DNA of 64,000 nt from Phyto melanocephala (Eukaryota; Arthropoda; Insecta; Diptera; Rhinophoridae): NCBI GenBank assembly GCA_941918925.1, contig OW799237.1, positions 97,499,015 to 97,563,014 on the forward strand. Direction: 5' to 3'. The first letter of the stretch is position 1, and every line of letters starts with the position of its first letter. This document shows positions 25,130-38,792 of the stretch, piece after piece. Made by a program: the position numbers and the translations under genes. Under the pieces are notes generated by a model. The model made no database searches, was not told where the DNA came from, and saw only the letters and a program-made list of their open reading frames with translations.

Positions 25130-27180
25130 TTTTTTTTAATTTAAATGCGTTATTTTTACATATACAACACAATTAATTAACGTTTAATATTTAAATACAA
25201 ATAGATTGCATTTTAAGTTTACGACTTGAAAGCGATAAGTTAAATGATGCCTATAAAAAATTGAAATTGAGAAATAAGTGAAGCATATAAGAACAAATAC
25301 TTCGGCTTGTCTATATGTATATACATATGTATGTATGAACCACGAAGAGTACATAAGTAAAGTATATAGCAAATACACTTTAACGAATAATTGTTTTAAT
25401 TAAAATTTGTGTGACTAGCTAAAACAAAAATAATTCAAGATCATGGTTTGTATGTATGTGGATATTGGTTTTCAATAATTTTCGTACATTAAAAAACAAC
25501 TTCGAAATATGAAAATATTAACAGCAAACATTGTATGTATATGCTACATTAAACTTATTCACAACGAAACTGAATCGTTCAACTCATAAAAAAAAAAATT
25601 AAATATCGTAAAAATTATTATTATTAAAATAAATAATTTAATTGTAAATGATATTTATACACACAGAAAACGAATTGCTTTAGTTTATGGACTAAAATTT
25701 TTGTTTTATAATCATTGTACTTCTATTGCAAGAATTCCAATTGCTAAGTGCTGACCAAACAGAGAAATTCCGAAATGCAATTATGTAATAAAATTAATTA
25801 AATTATTTAAATTGTCTTATATCGACTTAAGTTGTTTTTTCAAAAGTCAACAGATATGCGTATTTTAAGAGAATAACTAAAAATACTATTTTGCATATTT
25901 CTTAGATAAGGCAATTCGTATTTTCATTGGCGATATACATATAAATATTATGCATGCCGTAGCAATGTGTTTTTATTTTTTTTATTAATGTTTTTTTTTT
26001 CTTTTTTTACGTATTTCTATTCCTAAGGACTTATAAATTTACATATATTTTGAGCCGCCTCAACTTTATGACATGTTTGTAATATTTACATTGTAAATAT
26101 TAAAAATTTTGTTTATAAACAATTTTTAAATATTTCATTGATCTTTATAATCAAGTTGTTTTTATTGTCGTGATTATTTTGGCAAAAGTATTTTATATTT
26201 ACATACCTATTCTATAGGCGCAATATATTTTGTCAAACATGTTTATTTGGTAATTAAAAGTTTATCAAAAGTTAAAGAGCCCTCTCTTGAAATAATCTAC
26301 TCATTTGTTTTGATTTTAAAATTCACTGTTGTTTTCAATGTTTTTTTTTTGTTTCTTTTTGTTAAACCAAAGGTTTGGCATTAAAAACACTTTTACTTTT
26401 TTTATCATCATTTTTATCAGGTGATATCTTTGTAGAGAATGATTTGTTTAAAAAGTTTCACAACCTATTATTAGATTGAATTTGTCGGTTTGGCTAAGGC
26501 ATGTCAGAAATGTGAAGAACGTGATTTTCTTAAAATAAATTAGGTCAAATGAACACATTTTTAGAAAATGTCAGATGGGAAAAATATTTATTTATGTAGG
26601 TATGTGTAGATCTAGTATTATTAAACAAATTATTTGTATTAACTTCGAACAAAATCATCAGAGACCTTTAGCGGATTTTTCCTAATTTCTGAAAATTTAT
26701 ACTAAAAAAGTATAATTTAGGTATGTATGTACATTAGAGGGTACTGGAAAAAAATTCGCCATTGTTATTTATAATTGTATCTTTTGTTCGGAAAATTCTC
26801 AGTTTGAATTTATTAAATTTTTGTTCAGCAAAAATTTAAATGAGTTGCCAAACCATATAACGTTGCTAGTAAAATTGTTTAAATCGTTAATTTGTAAAAT
26901 ATACCTGATCGCCTTATTTAAGTGTGTATTTTAAATGGTAGCTTTGATTTTATGAACTAATTTTTTATAAATATTTAATTGTGCTGAATAATTCTCTCGC
27001 TCAAAAAATTCTCTCCCGACACAAATTTTTTTCTAAACAATTGGGTGAATACACCCATTGCCTTGCTCAGATATCTTAAAATATCCTTTTTCACACCCCC
27101 AACTCTCTCCAAAATAATACTTGTATCTTTTTTTTCACACATACATAAATTTACATATGTATGTACATATTTATTTATTT
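25130..27180. other. Non-coding intergenic region upstream of AGL
   Basis: AT-rich with runs of T and scattered ACATATGTATGTA motifs. No genes or element ends are recognised. Confidence 0.45.
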
Positions 27181-27184
27181 GCAT

Positions 27185-27335
27185 AAGGTGATAGCGTAAA
27201 GGAGAGCGATTTTCGGCTCTCTTTTTTTATGTATGAAGTTTGACAATTTCCGGAGTTGAAATCATTTTTTTAATATGTAGTTTGACATACTCCAGGACAC
27301 AAAAAAATTGTCAGCTGGGCTGGCACCGCCACCTT
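27185..27335. mobile_element. Small MITE with AAGGTG termini
   Basis: AAGGTGATAGCG at the left is mirrored by the complement of AAGGTGGCGGTGCC at the right. The interior contains two GTTTGACA-type motifs. The ends resemble the element at 62863-62963, suggesting one family. Confidence 0.4.
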
Positions 27336-27339
27336 GTAT

Positions 27340-30300
27340 AAGTGTACCCTGTGTTCAATTTGTTTTGGTCACCACTTTTTCAAATTTTCTATTTTGTTAC
27401 ATTTTTTGTTTTGTTTATACCTACAAAATTTTTTTCAAGTTTAATTTCATCAGTGCATAGATTAACACCCACACGGCGATTGCAATTTAGTTAAGGTTAT
27501 AAACAGAGTCTTAAAAGTATGAACTTTTTTCTAAAGTATAAAATTGTGGCATTTGAGATTTAATTTTAAAATAGTAATTTTTATTTTAAAAACGTATTTT
27601 TAAATGATTTTAAAAATCATAAAATTTGTATACATAAATACATACATAACTTGCCGAAATTATGCGTAATTGTTACTTAATAAATTCAATAGAACGACAA
27701 TTTCATAAAATTTTGTGTCAAAAAACTAAAGTTTTTTACTAGGCGCTTAAATAATTTTTTTGAGCAATATAAAATACGTTTTCAAATAACCTGTAAATAC
27801 AAAAAAAAACCAGCTAAAATATATATATGTACATACAATTTTTAACGTTTTAAGCAGTGATATGGTAATTTCCTTAAAAATTTCCCAAATTTAACTTTTT
27901 TTAACAAAAATTTAACATGTTTTATATAATGTTTTATTTTTAATAAATAAATCTTTTTTTTTTGAAATCATTGGTGGGTGTGTTTATTGGTAGTTATAAT
28001 CTTCGAAATCATAGGAGCTAATAAGCTAAAATTTGTATTAAGGTAAGGGTTTTATTTGTATGTTCTTACGACCTTTAATTTACTTAAATTACTAAACTTG
28101 GAAAATAGTATAAGCAAAGACTTATCTGTGGAATATTACGAATGCTCTTGTGAGGTAATTTTCAGTATGATATATAAATGTTAGTCGCGGTAGCTTTCGA
28201 CTTTGAGCAAGTCAAATGTCTTTAAAATTTGGTGCAAATTAAGACCCTTATTTTAAAATTATTCATATTTCTACTAGAAAAGTATTATATTCTAAAGAAA
28301 ACAGTATATACATTGAGAAAAGATTAGCAGCAAGGTCTACTAACTTTTATTTAAATCGAATATTTTGTAATTCACTAAATAAAAATAATAATCACTAATT
28401 TGTTAAGATACACTTACAAAAACCTAAAATAAAATAAATAAAATAAAAAATAAAGTAAAAAAGTAGAAAATTAGTCCTGTGGGTTTTTACAACGATTTAA
28501 AAAAATGTTTTTTATTTCAAATTGTCTTTATGCTGAATAAGTTCTTCTGCAAAATTGTTAGGATTTAAAAGATTTGGCGTATCAAGTAATTTTGAATGCG
28601 CAAGAAAAATCTCCTGCTTATCATTGTACAGACTTTTTAAACATCTTTCAATTTTGTTAAATTTTTTTTAATTATTTAACCATTTGATGAAAAACATTTT
28701 ATAATATTATTCGACTTTTTCCTCTCTTTAAACAAAATTTTATTAATAAACGATTCTTTTCCATCTCTGGCTTTGACATTGAATAACATCAAAAATGCAT
28801 TTGTCGTTGAAAATAAGGTTATGCAGTTGATTATTGCACAAACCCGTTAAGTTTTTAATAAAATTTTTAAATTTTTTTCACTAATATTTAACGATTTTGT
28901 ACACATTTTTCTATATAGGTACTAGTTATTTAAATAACGTTTGTATCTAATAACATTTAGTTTCGCACACTTATAGATACACATAATAATTTTACTTTGT
29001 AGGTAGGTACATAAAAAATATTTATTAAACACTTAATTTTAAATAATTTGTTACAGCTTTACCGAAAATGTATTTACTTTAAATTAAAACCAATTGTTAT
29101 ATTTTTTTAATTATATTAAAAATTCTTTTTATATAAATTACCTAAAATTTGTTAAAATTGCGATGTATTTAAGATGCACGCAGGAATCGTTTTGAATGAA
29201 ATAATATTTTTCAAAAGTTTCAAGGTGACCTTTTGAGCGAAAAATGTATTTATTCCCTCTTTTTTATACTCATTCGAAATTACTTGTATGTTTTTGGGCC
29301 AATACACAAAACTTAACTAGACAGCTGTTTTTCTACTTTGTTTTTATTAACACATTGCGACCGACCGGATTTTTTTTACTGAATATTTTTATGTTTTCGG
29401 TGAAATTCTTTATTTGTTCATTAATTTTTTCATGTACACAAGTAGGTAGTTATGTACATATGTATGTAGTTGATTTCTCTTTGTATCTTTTAGACTGTTT
29501 TCGTAATATGAGGAAAACACAATAGAAATGCTTATTATTTTATGTTTTTATTAAAAAGCCGGCAATGTAAAGGTAAACAAATATAAAAAATCTCTCAAAA
29601 TAAAACATATGTTATTTGACTATCACTAGTCACTGTAGCAAGAAAGAAAACATGTATAAAACAAAAAGAAAAAACAATCCTAGAGATACCTACAGCTGAG
29701 ATACAACCAGTGTTGCCGAAATTACAAATCGATTTTACAAAGCCAAAACTGAAAAAAACACCTTATCTAAATACAGAACTTCCAAAATTTATTTAATTAA
29801 AAATAATCAAAATATACAATGTTGTGCTATCATTATACTTTCTTTAGATTTTTTGTCACATATTGACAAAGATGCTTCCGTTTTCTTTTCCCCAGAACAT
29901 TCAACTGCCTGCGTGACAAGAAAAAATTAAAAAAAAAATATGTTTTCCCAGCACCTCGACTCAACAATTACTTTTATTTATTGATTAGGTATTCGATGAA
30001 TTATTGGCCAATCAAAGAGTTTTGTCGCTAATTTATCTTTGGATATGAGGCTTCCATCTAATAATACTTTAAGCTATGTTGGTAAGCATCAAGAACTAAT
30101 TACTAATTTCCATAAATTGATAGATCCAAATTTGTATTTTTTAAGTAAGCTTTTTTATTTACTTGATATTTTTAAAGATTTAATAAATTTTTCGCATTTA
30201 ATATCATTAGCCTTTAATAGTTTAATGATTTGTTTGTGCGAAACCGTGAAAATTAATGATTTTCTAAATTTACCTTCTAATTTTTATGTTGCAAGGTTGG

Positions 30301-31010
30301 CAATATCTAAAATTATGTTTTTTTCTTATTTCATTTCTGAATATCATCGTAGGTAGAAGATAAATTTTCCTTAAGACACTTTCGGTACTGATAACTTTGT
30401 ATCTTAACATCCATAACACAGACTAGTTATTAAAGAAAAACATATGTTTATGTAGTTATTGTATATGTATTCACAAGAGTGTAATATTGTTAAAATTTTT
30501 CAAACATTTTAAAATTAATTACATTTAATGTATTGTTTATTGTAAATTTGTTAAACCTTTTTAAAACGTTGAAATTATGGCAATACGATACATGGGAGAT
30601 CTTGTGTATAAAAAAAACTAAAAGGATGTTACAACAAAATTATTTACAAAAAAAAACTTTAAATGATGGCCTTGTTTCTTTATAATTATACTTTTAAAAA
30701 TTATGGATCAATGTACGAGCTGTTGCACTAAATATAAATAAATAGTATTTTCCAAATATGCAATTAACTCAATACAGAATTTTTTTCTACTATATATGTA
30801 ATTATTTTTAAGTTAGATATTTTAAATTTTCTAAAAAATAATTATATTTTAGGGAATGAAAAAAAAATTTGCAAATTATTGGTCGAGTATTATTCCAACA
30901 TATTTATTCAAATTTATTTTTGCATATACCAAAACCAATGGCCAATGGTTTGACACTGTTTAAAGTGTACTTATTTAAGTTAAAGAATCGAAGGAAGTTA
31001 TACTTACCCA
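27340..31010. other. Non-coding intergenic region
   Basis: Very AT-rich. Open frames here (for example 30039-30356) are biased toward Phe, Leu, Ile and Asn codons and resemble no family. No RNA gene is recognised. Confidence 0.45.
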
Positions 31011-31109
31011 TGGTTTATGCATGTAAGTGAAAAATTCCAAAATACAATACATTTACACTTTTAACTAAAACTTTCACACTTAAAAAAAATTGTTCTTGTT
31101 GGATACTAC

Positions 31110-31290
31110 ATAATTTATCAATCACTGAAAAAAAGCTTGAGTCAAGTGGTGTAAGGAAATGATTAAAAAGTTGTAGTACTTCAAAAGACGTATTTAAAAT
31201 CGTGACAGGTAACGAATCATGGATATATGCTTATGAGGCGGAAATGTTTATTATTTGCTATTCCCGAAATATAAATAGTAACCCTCGTAT
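31110..31290 (+). pseudogene. Mariner transposase remnant with mutated catalytic site
   Basis: The plus strand at about 31195-31240 reads IVTGNESWIYAYE. This matches the mariner catalytic segment (TGDE.WIY.Y) except that the catalytic Asp is Asn. Upstream, KSCSTSKDVF fits the preceding part of the same family. Stops interrupt it on both sides and no TIRs are visible, so this is an old fragment. Confidence 0.6.
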
Positions 31291-32354
31291 AACTTACAAA
31301 AAATTACCAGATTGTGTATAAAGGGGGTTATATAAAGTTATGCATCATCGGCAACACTGCAATTAAAAAGTGCTAAAGCTTTTAGAAAGCTTTTTCAAGA
31401 CCGTCATAAGTAACGAAAAATATTTATTAGCATTAAAAAAAACATTTTTAAACAAACTTAAATATGTATGAGAAAAATTCTAGGAAAACTACGGTAAGAA
31501 AATGTTGAATTTAGGTCAAAATAATATTATAAATAACATGTTCATACTATGACCTAACTCGTTAATGCGTTAAAAAGTTATCATATGGTTATTCATAACA
31601 AGCCTTATTCATAACTAAATAGCTGCTTACTTACATATACATATGTGTAAATTCCTATAAGTAGCAGTTCGATAGTTAACAAGCAGATTCTTACTATAAG
31701 TCATGCTGTTTTGGATTAAACTTATTTTCTTCTCTGTCCCGGTATGATTTCGGTTTAACGTACATTTTATAAAAAAAAATCTAAAACATTATCTATTTTT
31801 AATAGAAATAAAGTTTTATTCAAATATATTGTCAATTAAGATTGTTTTTTTTTTTGTGTGTACACAACAGGCATTAAATAATTATGTAATAATATCTTAC
31901 AAAGCAATAAAACAAAATTTTCAATTAACAGTGATTTTTTTTAATATAAGTACATTTAAATACATAAAACATTCGAAAATATATACCTATTTGTATTATT
32001 CATATAAATTACTCTATTTGTATCAATTCTCTATTAAATCTATGTAATATATTACAGTTTATGTATGTGTGTAAATATATTATATATTTTGGCTTCTAAA
32101 AAAACTTTTTTAAATATTTGAGTTTAATTAAACCGAGCTTAACTTGTTGACGCTGCTTCATTAAGTCCAAATAATTTAAAAATCTGTCACAGCTCAATTT
32201 ATTTGATTTTAAGTGCATTTATTACTTTTATGCTATTTATAAAGGTAAATTTGTGTCTTCCCTATAAATAAAAAGGACAAAAATAAAAAGTTTTTTTAAT
32301 TATACACACAGTACGGATAAAATGGGATATGGGTTTGAAAAATATACTTAAATG

Positions 32355-32700
32355 CAAGGCGAATTTATACAGGTGAATTTATCCGCCCAGCTGATAGAGA
32401 AGCATAATATAAAAATTTTTTGAATTCGCCTTGATTTCATATATTAATGCAAGGATAGAATATGAGATTTTGGTTTCGGTGTAAGGCAATTAACTTAAGT
32501 GTACTTTTTAGATAATGAATGTACCAAATTTATGTATTTTTGAAACAAATAAATATCCTTTTTAATAAAATCTTATTAAATTTAAGTTATTATAACAACT
32601 TTTCCATCTCTCATATATATGTACGAATTGACCTTGACAGAAAACATCCACTAAGAAGTTGCCATTGCATATTGTTGTTGTAGAGAATTCAACGAAAATT
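32355..32700 (+). mobile_element. hAT-like MITE B, copy 1 (3'-degraded)
   Basis: It starts CAAGGCGAATTTATACAGGTG and follows the reverse complement of 34103-34480 through shared blocks such as GCCCAGCTGAT, GATTTTGGTTTCGGT and GTGTACTTTTTRGATAAT. The right end is eroded and lacks a clear TIR. Confidence 0.65.
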
Positions 32701-33054
32701 GTTTATAAATTCAGAAATTATGTAAATGTAGAATATATTCATAGTTTCTATACATTTGAACTTTATTTAAAATTTTACAAAATTTTTTAAACAGGAATTT
32801 ATTAAAAAAAACTTATGAAACAGAAAATAGAAGATTTTCTTTAAATAGAGAACTAATCAAATATTTTTTATAAATAAATAAGTTAATGTCAATTGTTACA
32901 AAAATATAATGTATCGATCTAATTTTTTGAAAAATTTTCTATATATAGAATATTTTTTGAAAATATTATATAATATAATTAAGGGTTTACGATCCCGTTG
33001 ACTCTAGAATAGTTAACAAAATCGGAAAACTATAAAACCCATTTTTTCCTAATG

Positions 33055-33060
33055 TTTATT
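33055..33060 (-). terminator. Kidins220: Candidate poly(A) signal for the distal Kidins220 exons
   Basis: AATAAA on the minus strand about 90 nt beyond the stop at 33147. Confidence 0.4.
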
Positions 33061-33146
33061 ATAACCGTGTAAGTGACTTAAATTTTACATTATTATAAAT
33101 ATATTGGTACTCAGAATGAAAATATGCAGTAATATTTTATGAAATG

Positions 33147-33684
33147 TCACTTGTCAACGGTAAGTACTAGGGGTGACGATTCATCTTCTTGTAATTGTTC
33201 TAAAAGTGTTGTACGATTTGTTGGTCTGTGTATGGTGACTGTATGTTGTTGTGATTCAATATCATCATAATCGATGGATGACGATCGAACCAATTTAAAT
33301 TGTGAATTTCCGTCGTTTTTAGTTATTACCAAAGAAGCGGGACGGGGACCTGCAGCGAAATATAATTAATTTGAATATATTAAATAACACGAATATAATA
33401 CAAAGTCTTACCTGATGTTGGTCTTCCTTGTCTTTTCTTATTATTGCCTAATGAACTCGTTGCAGCGGCATCGTTTGATTTTTCTGACACATACTCAATA
33501 TTAGAGGCCAATAATTTTGAATTATTTGATGACTGTTTGATCGACACTCGTTTTTCGGTTTTAACACTACCCTGTTGTTTAAGTATTGAATCTCTTCGTG
33601 TTTGTATGGGGGAGGATGGTGGCATTAGATTAGTATTTATAAGAGTAGAAGAAAGAGTAGAAGGCGGTCCTTGTAATTCATGAT
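33147..33684 (-). CDS. Kidins220: Two distal exons, probable alternative C-terminus of Kidins220
   Basis: Exons 33684-33412 and 33349-33147 have good acceptors (CATTACAG, GCTGCAG) and a donor (CAG|GTAAGA). Joined, they encode about 158 residues ending LVLTVDK. The sequence is hydrophilic, Ser/Thr-rich and evidently disordered, with basic TRRDSILK and KKRQGRP patches. No ATG suits an independent gene start, and the first exon needs one base from upstream. A donor at 39921|39920 (AACG|GTGATC) inside the Kidins220 last exon supplies exactly that phase, giving G|AT (Asp) and a 1688-residue protein. Membership in Kidins220 is inference from strand, phase and composition; they could instead be the 3' end of a nested gene. 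Confidence 0.55.
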
Positions 33685-34102
33685 CTGTAATGAAATGGCC
33701 CGTATAGAGGAAAAGTGGATAGATATTTAATTGGAACAGAAAAAAGGAGGAAAATAGAAAATTATACAAAGAAATGAAATCAAAAGTTATTTTAGTACAT
33801 TGAGAGAAAGCATCTAATCCAATTACAGAATTATTATTTTACAATAGTTAATTGTAATTTAAACAGATAAAAGTACATAAGTATACATATTATAAAATGG
33901 AATATTAGAAAATAAACGAAAACATTTAAGAATCTCCTATCAGTTAATCTTTTTAAATGTATAAGCAATTAAAAGTTAAATATTAAAAACTACCTATTAG
34001 TCAAAAAAACGTTTGAGAAACACAATTTTCTAAAAAAAACATTTTAAAAAATACCCGAAGTAAAAACAATTTAATATTATTTTTTATTTCGAAAGCCAGA
34101 AC

Positions 34103-34480
34103 CAAGGCATATCCATAAGGTATATGCAACGGCGAATTGATACAACAAAGCAACTTTTCATGGGATGTTTTATGTCAAGGCCAATTCGTATATCAGGGAT
34201 GGAAAAGTTGTTTTTACATATTAAATATAATAAAATTTGATTAAAAACAGAATATAAATTTTTTAAACACATTATTAATGACGCAAAAGCAACAAATATA
34301 CATAAATTAAGCACATCTATTATCCAAAAAGTACACTCAAGTTAATTGTTTAATACCGAAACCAAAATCACATTTCCTATCCCTGCATTAATAAATGAAA
34401 TCAAAGCGAATTTAACCAATTTTGACAAAATGTTTCACAATCAGCTGGGCTGATAATTTCACCTGTATGAATTCGCCTTG
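34103..34480 (-). mobile_element. hAT-like MITE B, copy 2, with 8-bp TSD
   Basis: GCCAGAAC occurs directly before (34095-34102) and directly after (34481-34488) the element, an exact 8-bp target duplication as made by hAT transposases. The ends are CAAGGCATATCCATA at the left and the complement of CAAGGCGAATTCATACAGGT at the right, imperfect TIRs. No protein is encoded. It is 378 bp long and inverted relative to 32355-32700. Confidence 0.82.
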
Positions 34481-35065
34481 GCCAGAACCATTTGAAACAG
34501 ATATATTTGTTTATTGGATTTCAAATTTAAATGACATTTTTTTACAATAGCAAAAATGAATTCAAAATCTAAACACAATTTTGAATGTAAAACAAAAAAT
34601 TAGATCCTAAACCGTCTAACTAATTAATAAGTAATAAAGATATAAAAACTCTTACAATAATATAAAGAAAATACATTCTGGCTGTAGGAAAAAAAAACAT
34701 TACAGAAGAATGTATTCATGCTGTCAGTGCTTAGGTGACTTCCACAGAACGAGTTCTAGCGACGGTCTATGGCGTTCCTGGATTATGCCTTCACTTAAAA
34801 ATTGTTATTATTCGACTCACAGGGTCATTTTCTAACAATCAGTATTTTGAGGGAACTGTAAGACTCCCTCATACGTCAAATATAGGAGAAAAAAGTTAAT
34901 AATCCAGCAAATTCAACCGACGTTTTTGATTTGTGTATAATTTTGTAATTTATTTGCAAATATTGCTTTTATAAATTCTGTGTAAAAAATAGTTTAATTT
35001 GTTCTTTATAGTCTCTTTTACTTACCAAAATCTTAAATCTTATCATGTATTTATCAAATCTGGTT

Positions 35066-35125
35066 AAACCAAATAAGATTGCTATATTCGGCTGTGAAAA
35101 ATCTGATTATACCCTTTACAACAAC
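35066..35125 (+). mobile_element. 5' fragment of a DINE-1-like repeat
   Basis: AAATAAGATTGCTATATTCGGCTGTG and ATTATACCCTTTACAA match the 5' end of the copies at 4278 and 50868; homology then fades. Confidence 0.55.
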
Positions 35126-38100
35126 AAGCATATAAATTGTTTATGAAACAGATTTGCACTTGCTTGCTTAACAAACAAAAAACTTTGCATTACATATGTA
35201 CACTCCTACACACGAACATCTATTTACATTCTTACATACATATGTAAAAATGTTTATCGTAAGAAAATAAAGCTATAAACAATAACATATAATTTAATAG
35301 ATCACTAATACTTAAGTAAGACCAATTTTCAAGTTATGTTAATAGTATTTTGTATATGCGTAAAAATAAAATAGTGTTTGATGCTATATAAGCAAATAAC
35401 ACCGGTCTTCGCGTAATATTATTATTTTTGTAGAAATCATTTAAAAGTAAAATTTTCAAACAAAATTACAAAATAAAGAATGAGTACTTAACCAAACTCC
35501 ATTCTGTTAACTTTGACTGCCTCTATCACTTCCTTTCTATTACATTTTATCAATGACTAAACTTTCTAAAAAATTATTTTAACGTTATTCGATTTCGTCA
35601 ATTTAGTGCCATTTCCCTTGAACGAAAATTAAATTGCACGTGTTCCCTCGACAAAAAATAATAAAAAAAAAACAAAATTATTTGATTTACCCAATATTAA
35701 GTAAAAGTTTTCAGCTTTTAAAATTTTTGATATGTAAACCAGGGTGTCAATTACATTGTATGAAACTTTGAAATAAAAAGATTTTGTATAGTTAAAGTTA
35801 TGGTGACACAGGGTGTATTCCTAAATGCATGTTGCTAAGCTGTACAAATTCTTTAAAAAAGTTAGCTTTAAAATATAAAATATATTTTTATCTTTATACA
35901 TTTTGTTGTTGTCGTGACTCGTGAAACAAAAAATGTTGTCAAAAATTTAAAGATTGAGTTTTATAAGAAGTTACAATTTTTTACTGCTTCACAAAACTAG
36001 AATTTGCTTTCAGCTCTATTTAACCCTTTCATTCTTTCTTTCATTAATATCACTTTAAACTCTGCTGACCTTTTCCTAAAATGTAATCAAGGTATTCACG
36101 TTATCGATTTTACTCTTGCGAGAATGCTTAGGCCAACAGGCTAATAGCTTTTTTACGACTTTTTTGAAAACTTGAATCGCTGACAAAATGAGCGCTTATC
36201 TCAATATTTACGCACTAGGTTAGAGATAGTTCAAAAGCAAAAGTTAGTTCGTAAGTTTTTTTCACATAGCTGTTTTTAAGTTTAAAAAACTTTACATTTT
36301 CGCAATACTAAAACCCATGACGTGAATACTTTTAATATTTATAAACTCCAATATTTAATTAAGTTCACCTGCAAAAATAAAGTGAGCAAAACAAAAGTTT
36401 TTGTAAAACGTCATTTACGATTAGGAAACTTTTTCACACATAAAATGTGTTAAGGAATATGGTTCATGACTTAAATATGTAATTTTAAATTACAACAAAA
36501 TAAAGATTGTTCTTGAGTCTAAGGAGTTATGTGCATCCAAATTCATTAAGATATAATTAAAATCATTCCTGCCAAATTTTGTTTGAAAGAAAATTTTTTC
36601 AAATTCTGAACATTCATATCAAGCATTCATATCGCAAAGTTCAGCACAAGCACTTACTCTCACATACATATATACAAGAGAATAATTCAAATTTTGAGTG
36701 CTTTGCAGAAGACGTAGTATAAGGCAAATGAAAGAAATTTTTTAATATGTCTTATGCAGATTTAGAATAACTTATTATGAGGTTGGAATATTTTTAAAAT
36801 GACATATTCTAATGCTATCAAATATAAGCAATTTATTTTAAATATCGAATGAAACTATATACATATATGTTTAGATTGTAAAAATGTATGTAGAATATAT
36901 AAAATACCACTTAATGCTTATACAGATAACACTGATAAAATTCTTAAAAGAACTCTAAATATCTTAAGAGACTCATGCAAAAATAAGAAATTTAAACCGA
37001 CACCAGGTTTTTGTTTAACGAAAAAATAAATATCAATAAAATAAAAAAGCAATAAAATATATTATTTAAGTTTGAAGTAAATAAATTATGTTATCATAAA
37101 CGTGTAACCAGAAAAACGCCAAATGTTAAAATTTGTTATAATTTATTTGCTTATTTTAAAAGAATAGCATTTATTAATTTCAATACTAAATACCTTACAA
37201 TTATTATTAAACTGTTTGCTTTTCGCTTTTAAATTATTTTTATTATTATTATTTTCTTTTTATTTTAATTTAATACAATTTCTTTCACCACAATAGCAAT
37301 TATTAGTTAAATTATGCGTTACATGCATTTTGATATCAGTTTCTATTTTTTATTTAATTATTATCGCTTTTAATTGTTCACAATTCGACTTTTTTTATTA
37401 TTAAGCTTAATTAGCTCTAATAACTATTTTCTGTTACTTTTGTTGTTTAAATAATATCCATCAATATCCTCCAAAAATGTATTGCTACTATACAACTCAA
37501 TTTAAATTGAAAAAAGCTTATTAATATTTAAAAAAAAGTTCTATATCAAAATAATATAAATTTAAAAAAAAACAAAGCAGAAGTTAATTAGCAAAATAAT
37601 TTTATCACAAAATACGTTTTGTTTTTCAATTAATACAAGCCAATTAGTGTGCACACAAACACTGAAGCAAAAAAGGAATTATATATAATAAAAAAATATA
37701 TTAAAAATATTTAGAAAATGTATATATTGCAAATTTTAGACATATAAGCATGTACGTATGTGTAAAATGCCCATTGACTTTATATATTTTGGAAAATCGT
37801 GAAAATATATTGTTAAGCAGGCGCGCAGTATGATAATAGTAAATAGTTACAAATGTTTGCTTAATTAAAAACTGAAAAAACCTGATTTGTTTTTAAGAGA
37901 TATTCTGCATCAAAGGTGGTTAAAAGCGATTACGTATAAAGATTTTAAGGGCACCTCGAGATTTTGCAGAAAATCCATTTAGTGTTTTCTGTTGTGCTAT
38001 CATGTCGTATTGGTTTAATTCAAAAATTTAACTTGTTTAAAAATTTTACAAAGACAATTTATTTTAATGCAAAACAAAGGTGGGAACAGCTGCCCTAAAT

Positions 38101-38591
38101 CAAGTTATTATCTTTAAAAAATACCATACAAATAGTATTATATTAAATTTAGTTGCTACTGTTATATTCCAAAAAAAATTTATTAAACTATATTAGTCAA
38201 TGTTGACGTGAAAAACAAGATGGGTGTGAGATATTAAATAATTAATTCTTTTTAACTAAAAGATATTTTATCTATATAATATGATATGGTTCAAATGTCT
38301 GCCGCACCTTTGATATGTTCGTTTCTTAATGAATGTGAGACGTTCGCTGATACTAATTAAAGTGGGAACTGCTGCCCTAGATCAACTAATCATCATTTAA
38401 AAACAATAATTTTTTATGACACACATTGTTCTCAAACTAAATTTAATTGCCATTTAAAATTAAAGTTGTATTCATTAAACAAAAATATTTATTTATATTA
38501 AGTTGAAATTAAAATTAAAAACTTTTTTTTTATTATTATATATTATAATTGATTTTTATTTATTTTTTTTTAATTAGAGGCCCATTTTGTA

Positions 38592-38792
38592 TTGAATATG
38601 ATATGCTTGAAATTTCTGCCGCAGCTTTATACAAATTTGAGATGTCCCACTTATTATCCACGTTCAGAAGCTAAACTTGAGTTAATTGAAGAAGGTGATC
38701 ATTGGTTTGTAGCGTTAGCTATTGGTGATGCCCATATAAACGTTAGTTTTGAAGTGCAAAAAACAATGGAACCGTACAAAATACTTGTTTAA
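38592..38792 (+). pseudogene. Short coding-like ORF within the Kidins220 region (unrecognised)
   Basis: The 66-residue frame has a better amino-acid balance than nearby AT-rich frames. A stretch KLELIEEGDHWFVALAIGD followed by INVSFEV looks like consecutive beta strands. TTTTTTTTAATTAG just upstream resembles a splice acceptor. The shape is faintly like a lipid-binding (FABP/lipocalin) strand pair, but I cannot support a family. It may be a relic exon or retrocopy. Confidence 0.3.

Noticed and set aside
29244..29525. 93-residue hydrophobic ORF
   Set aside because: Hydrophobicity follows from T-rich DNA; no conserved motif or gene context.
30039..30356. 105-residue ORF in the AGL-Kidins220 spacer
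   Set aside because: Composition is Phe/Leu/Ile/Asn-heavy and typical of chance frames. No splice signals, poly(A) signal or family resemblance.
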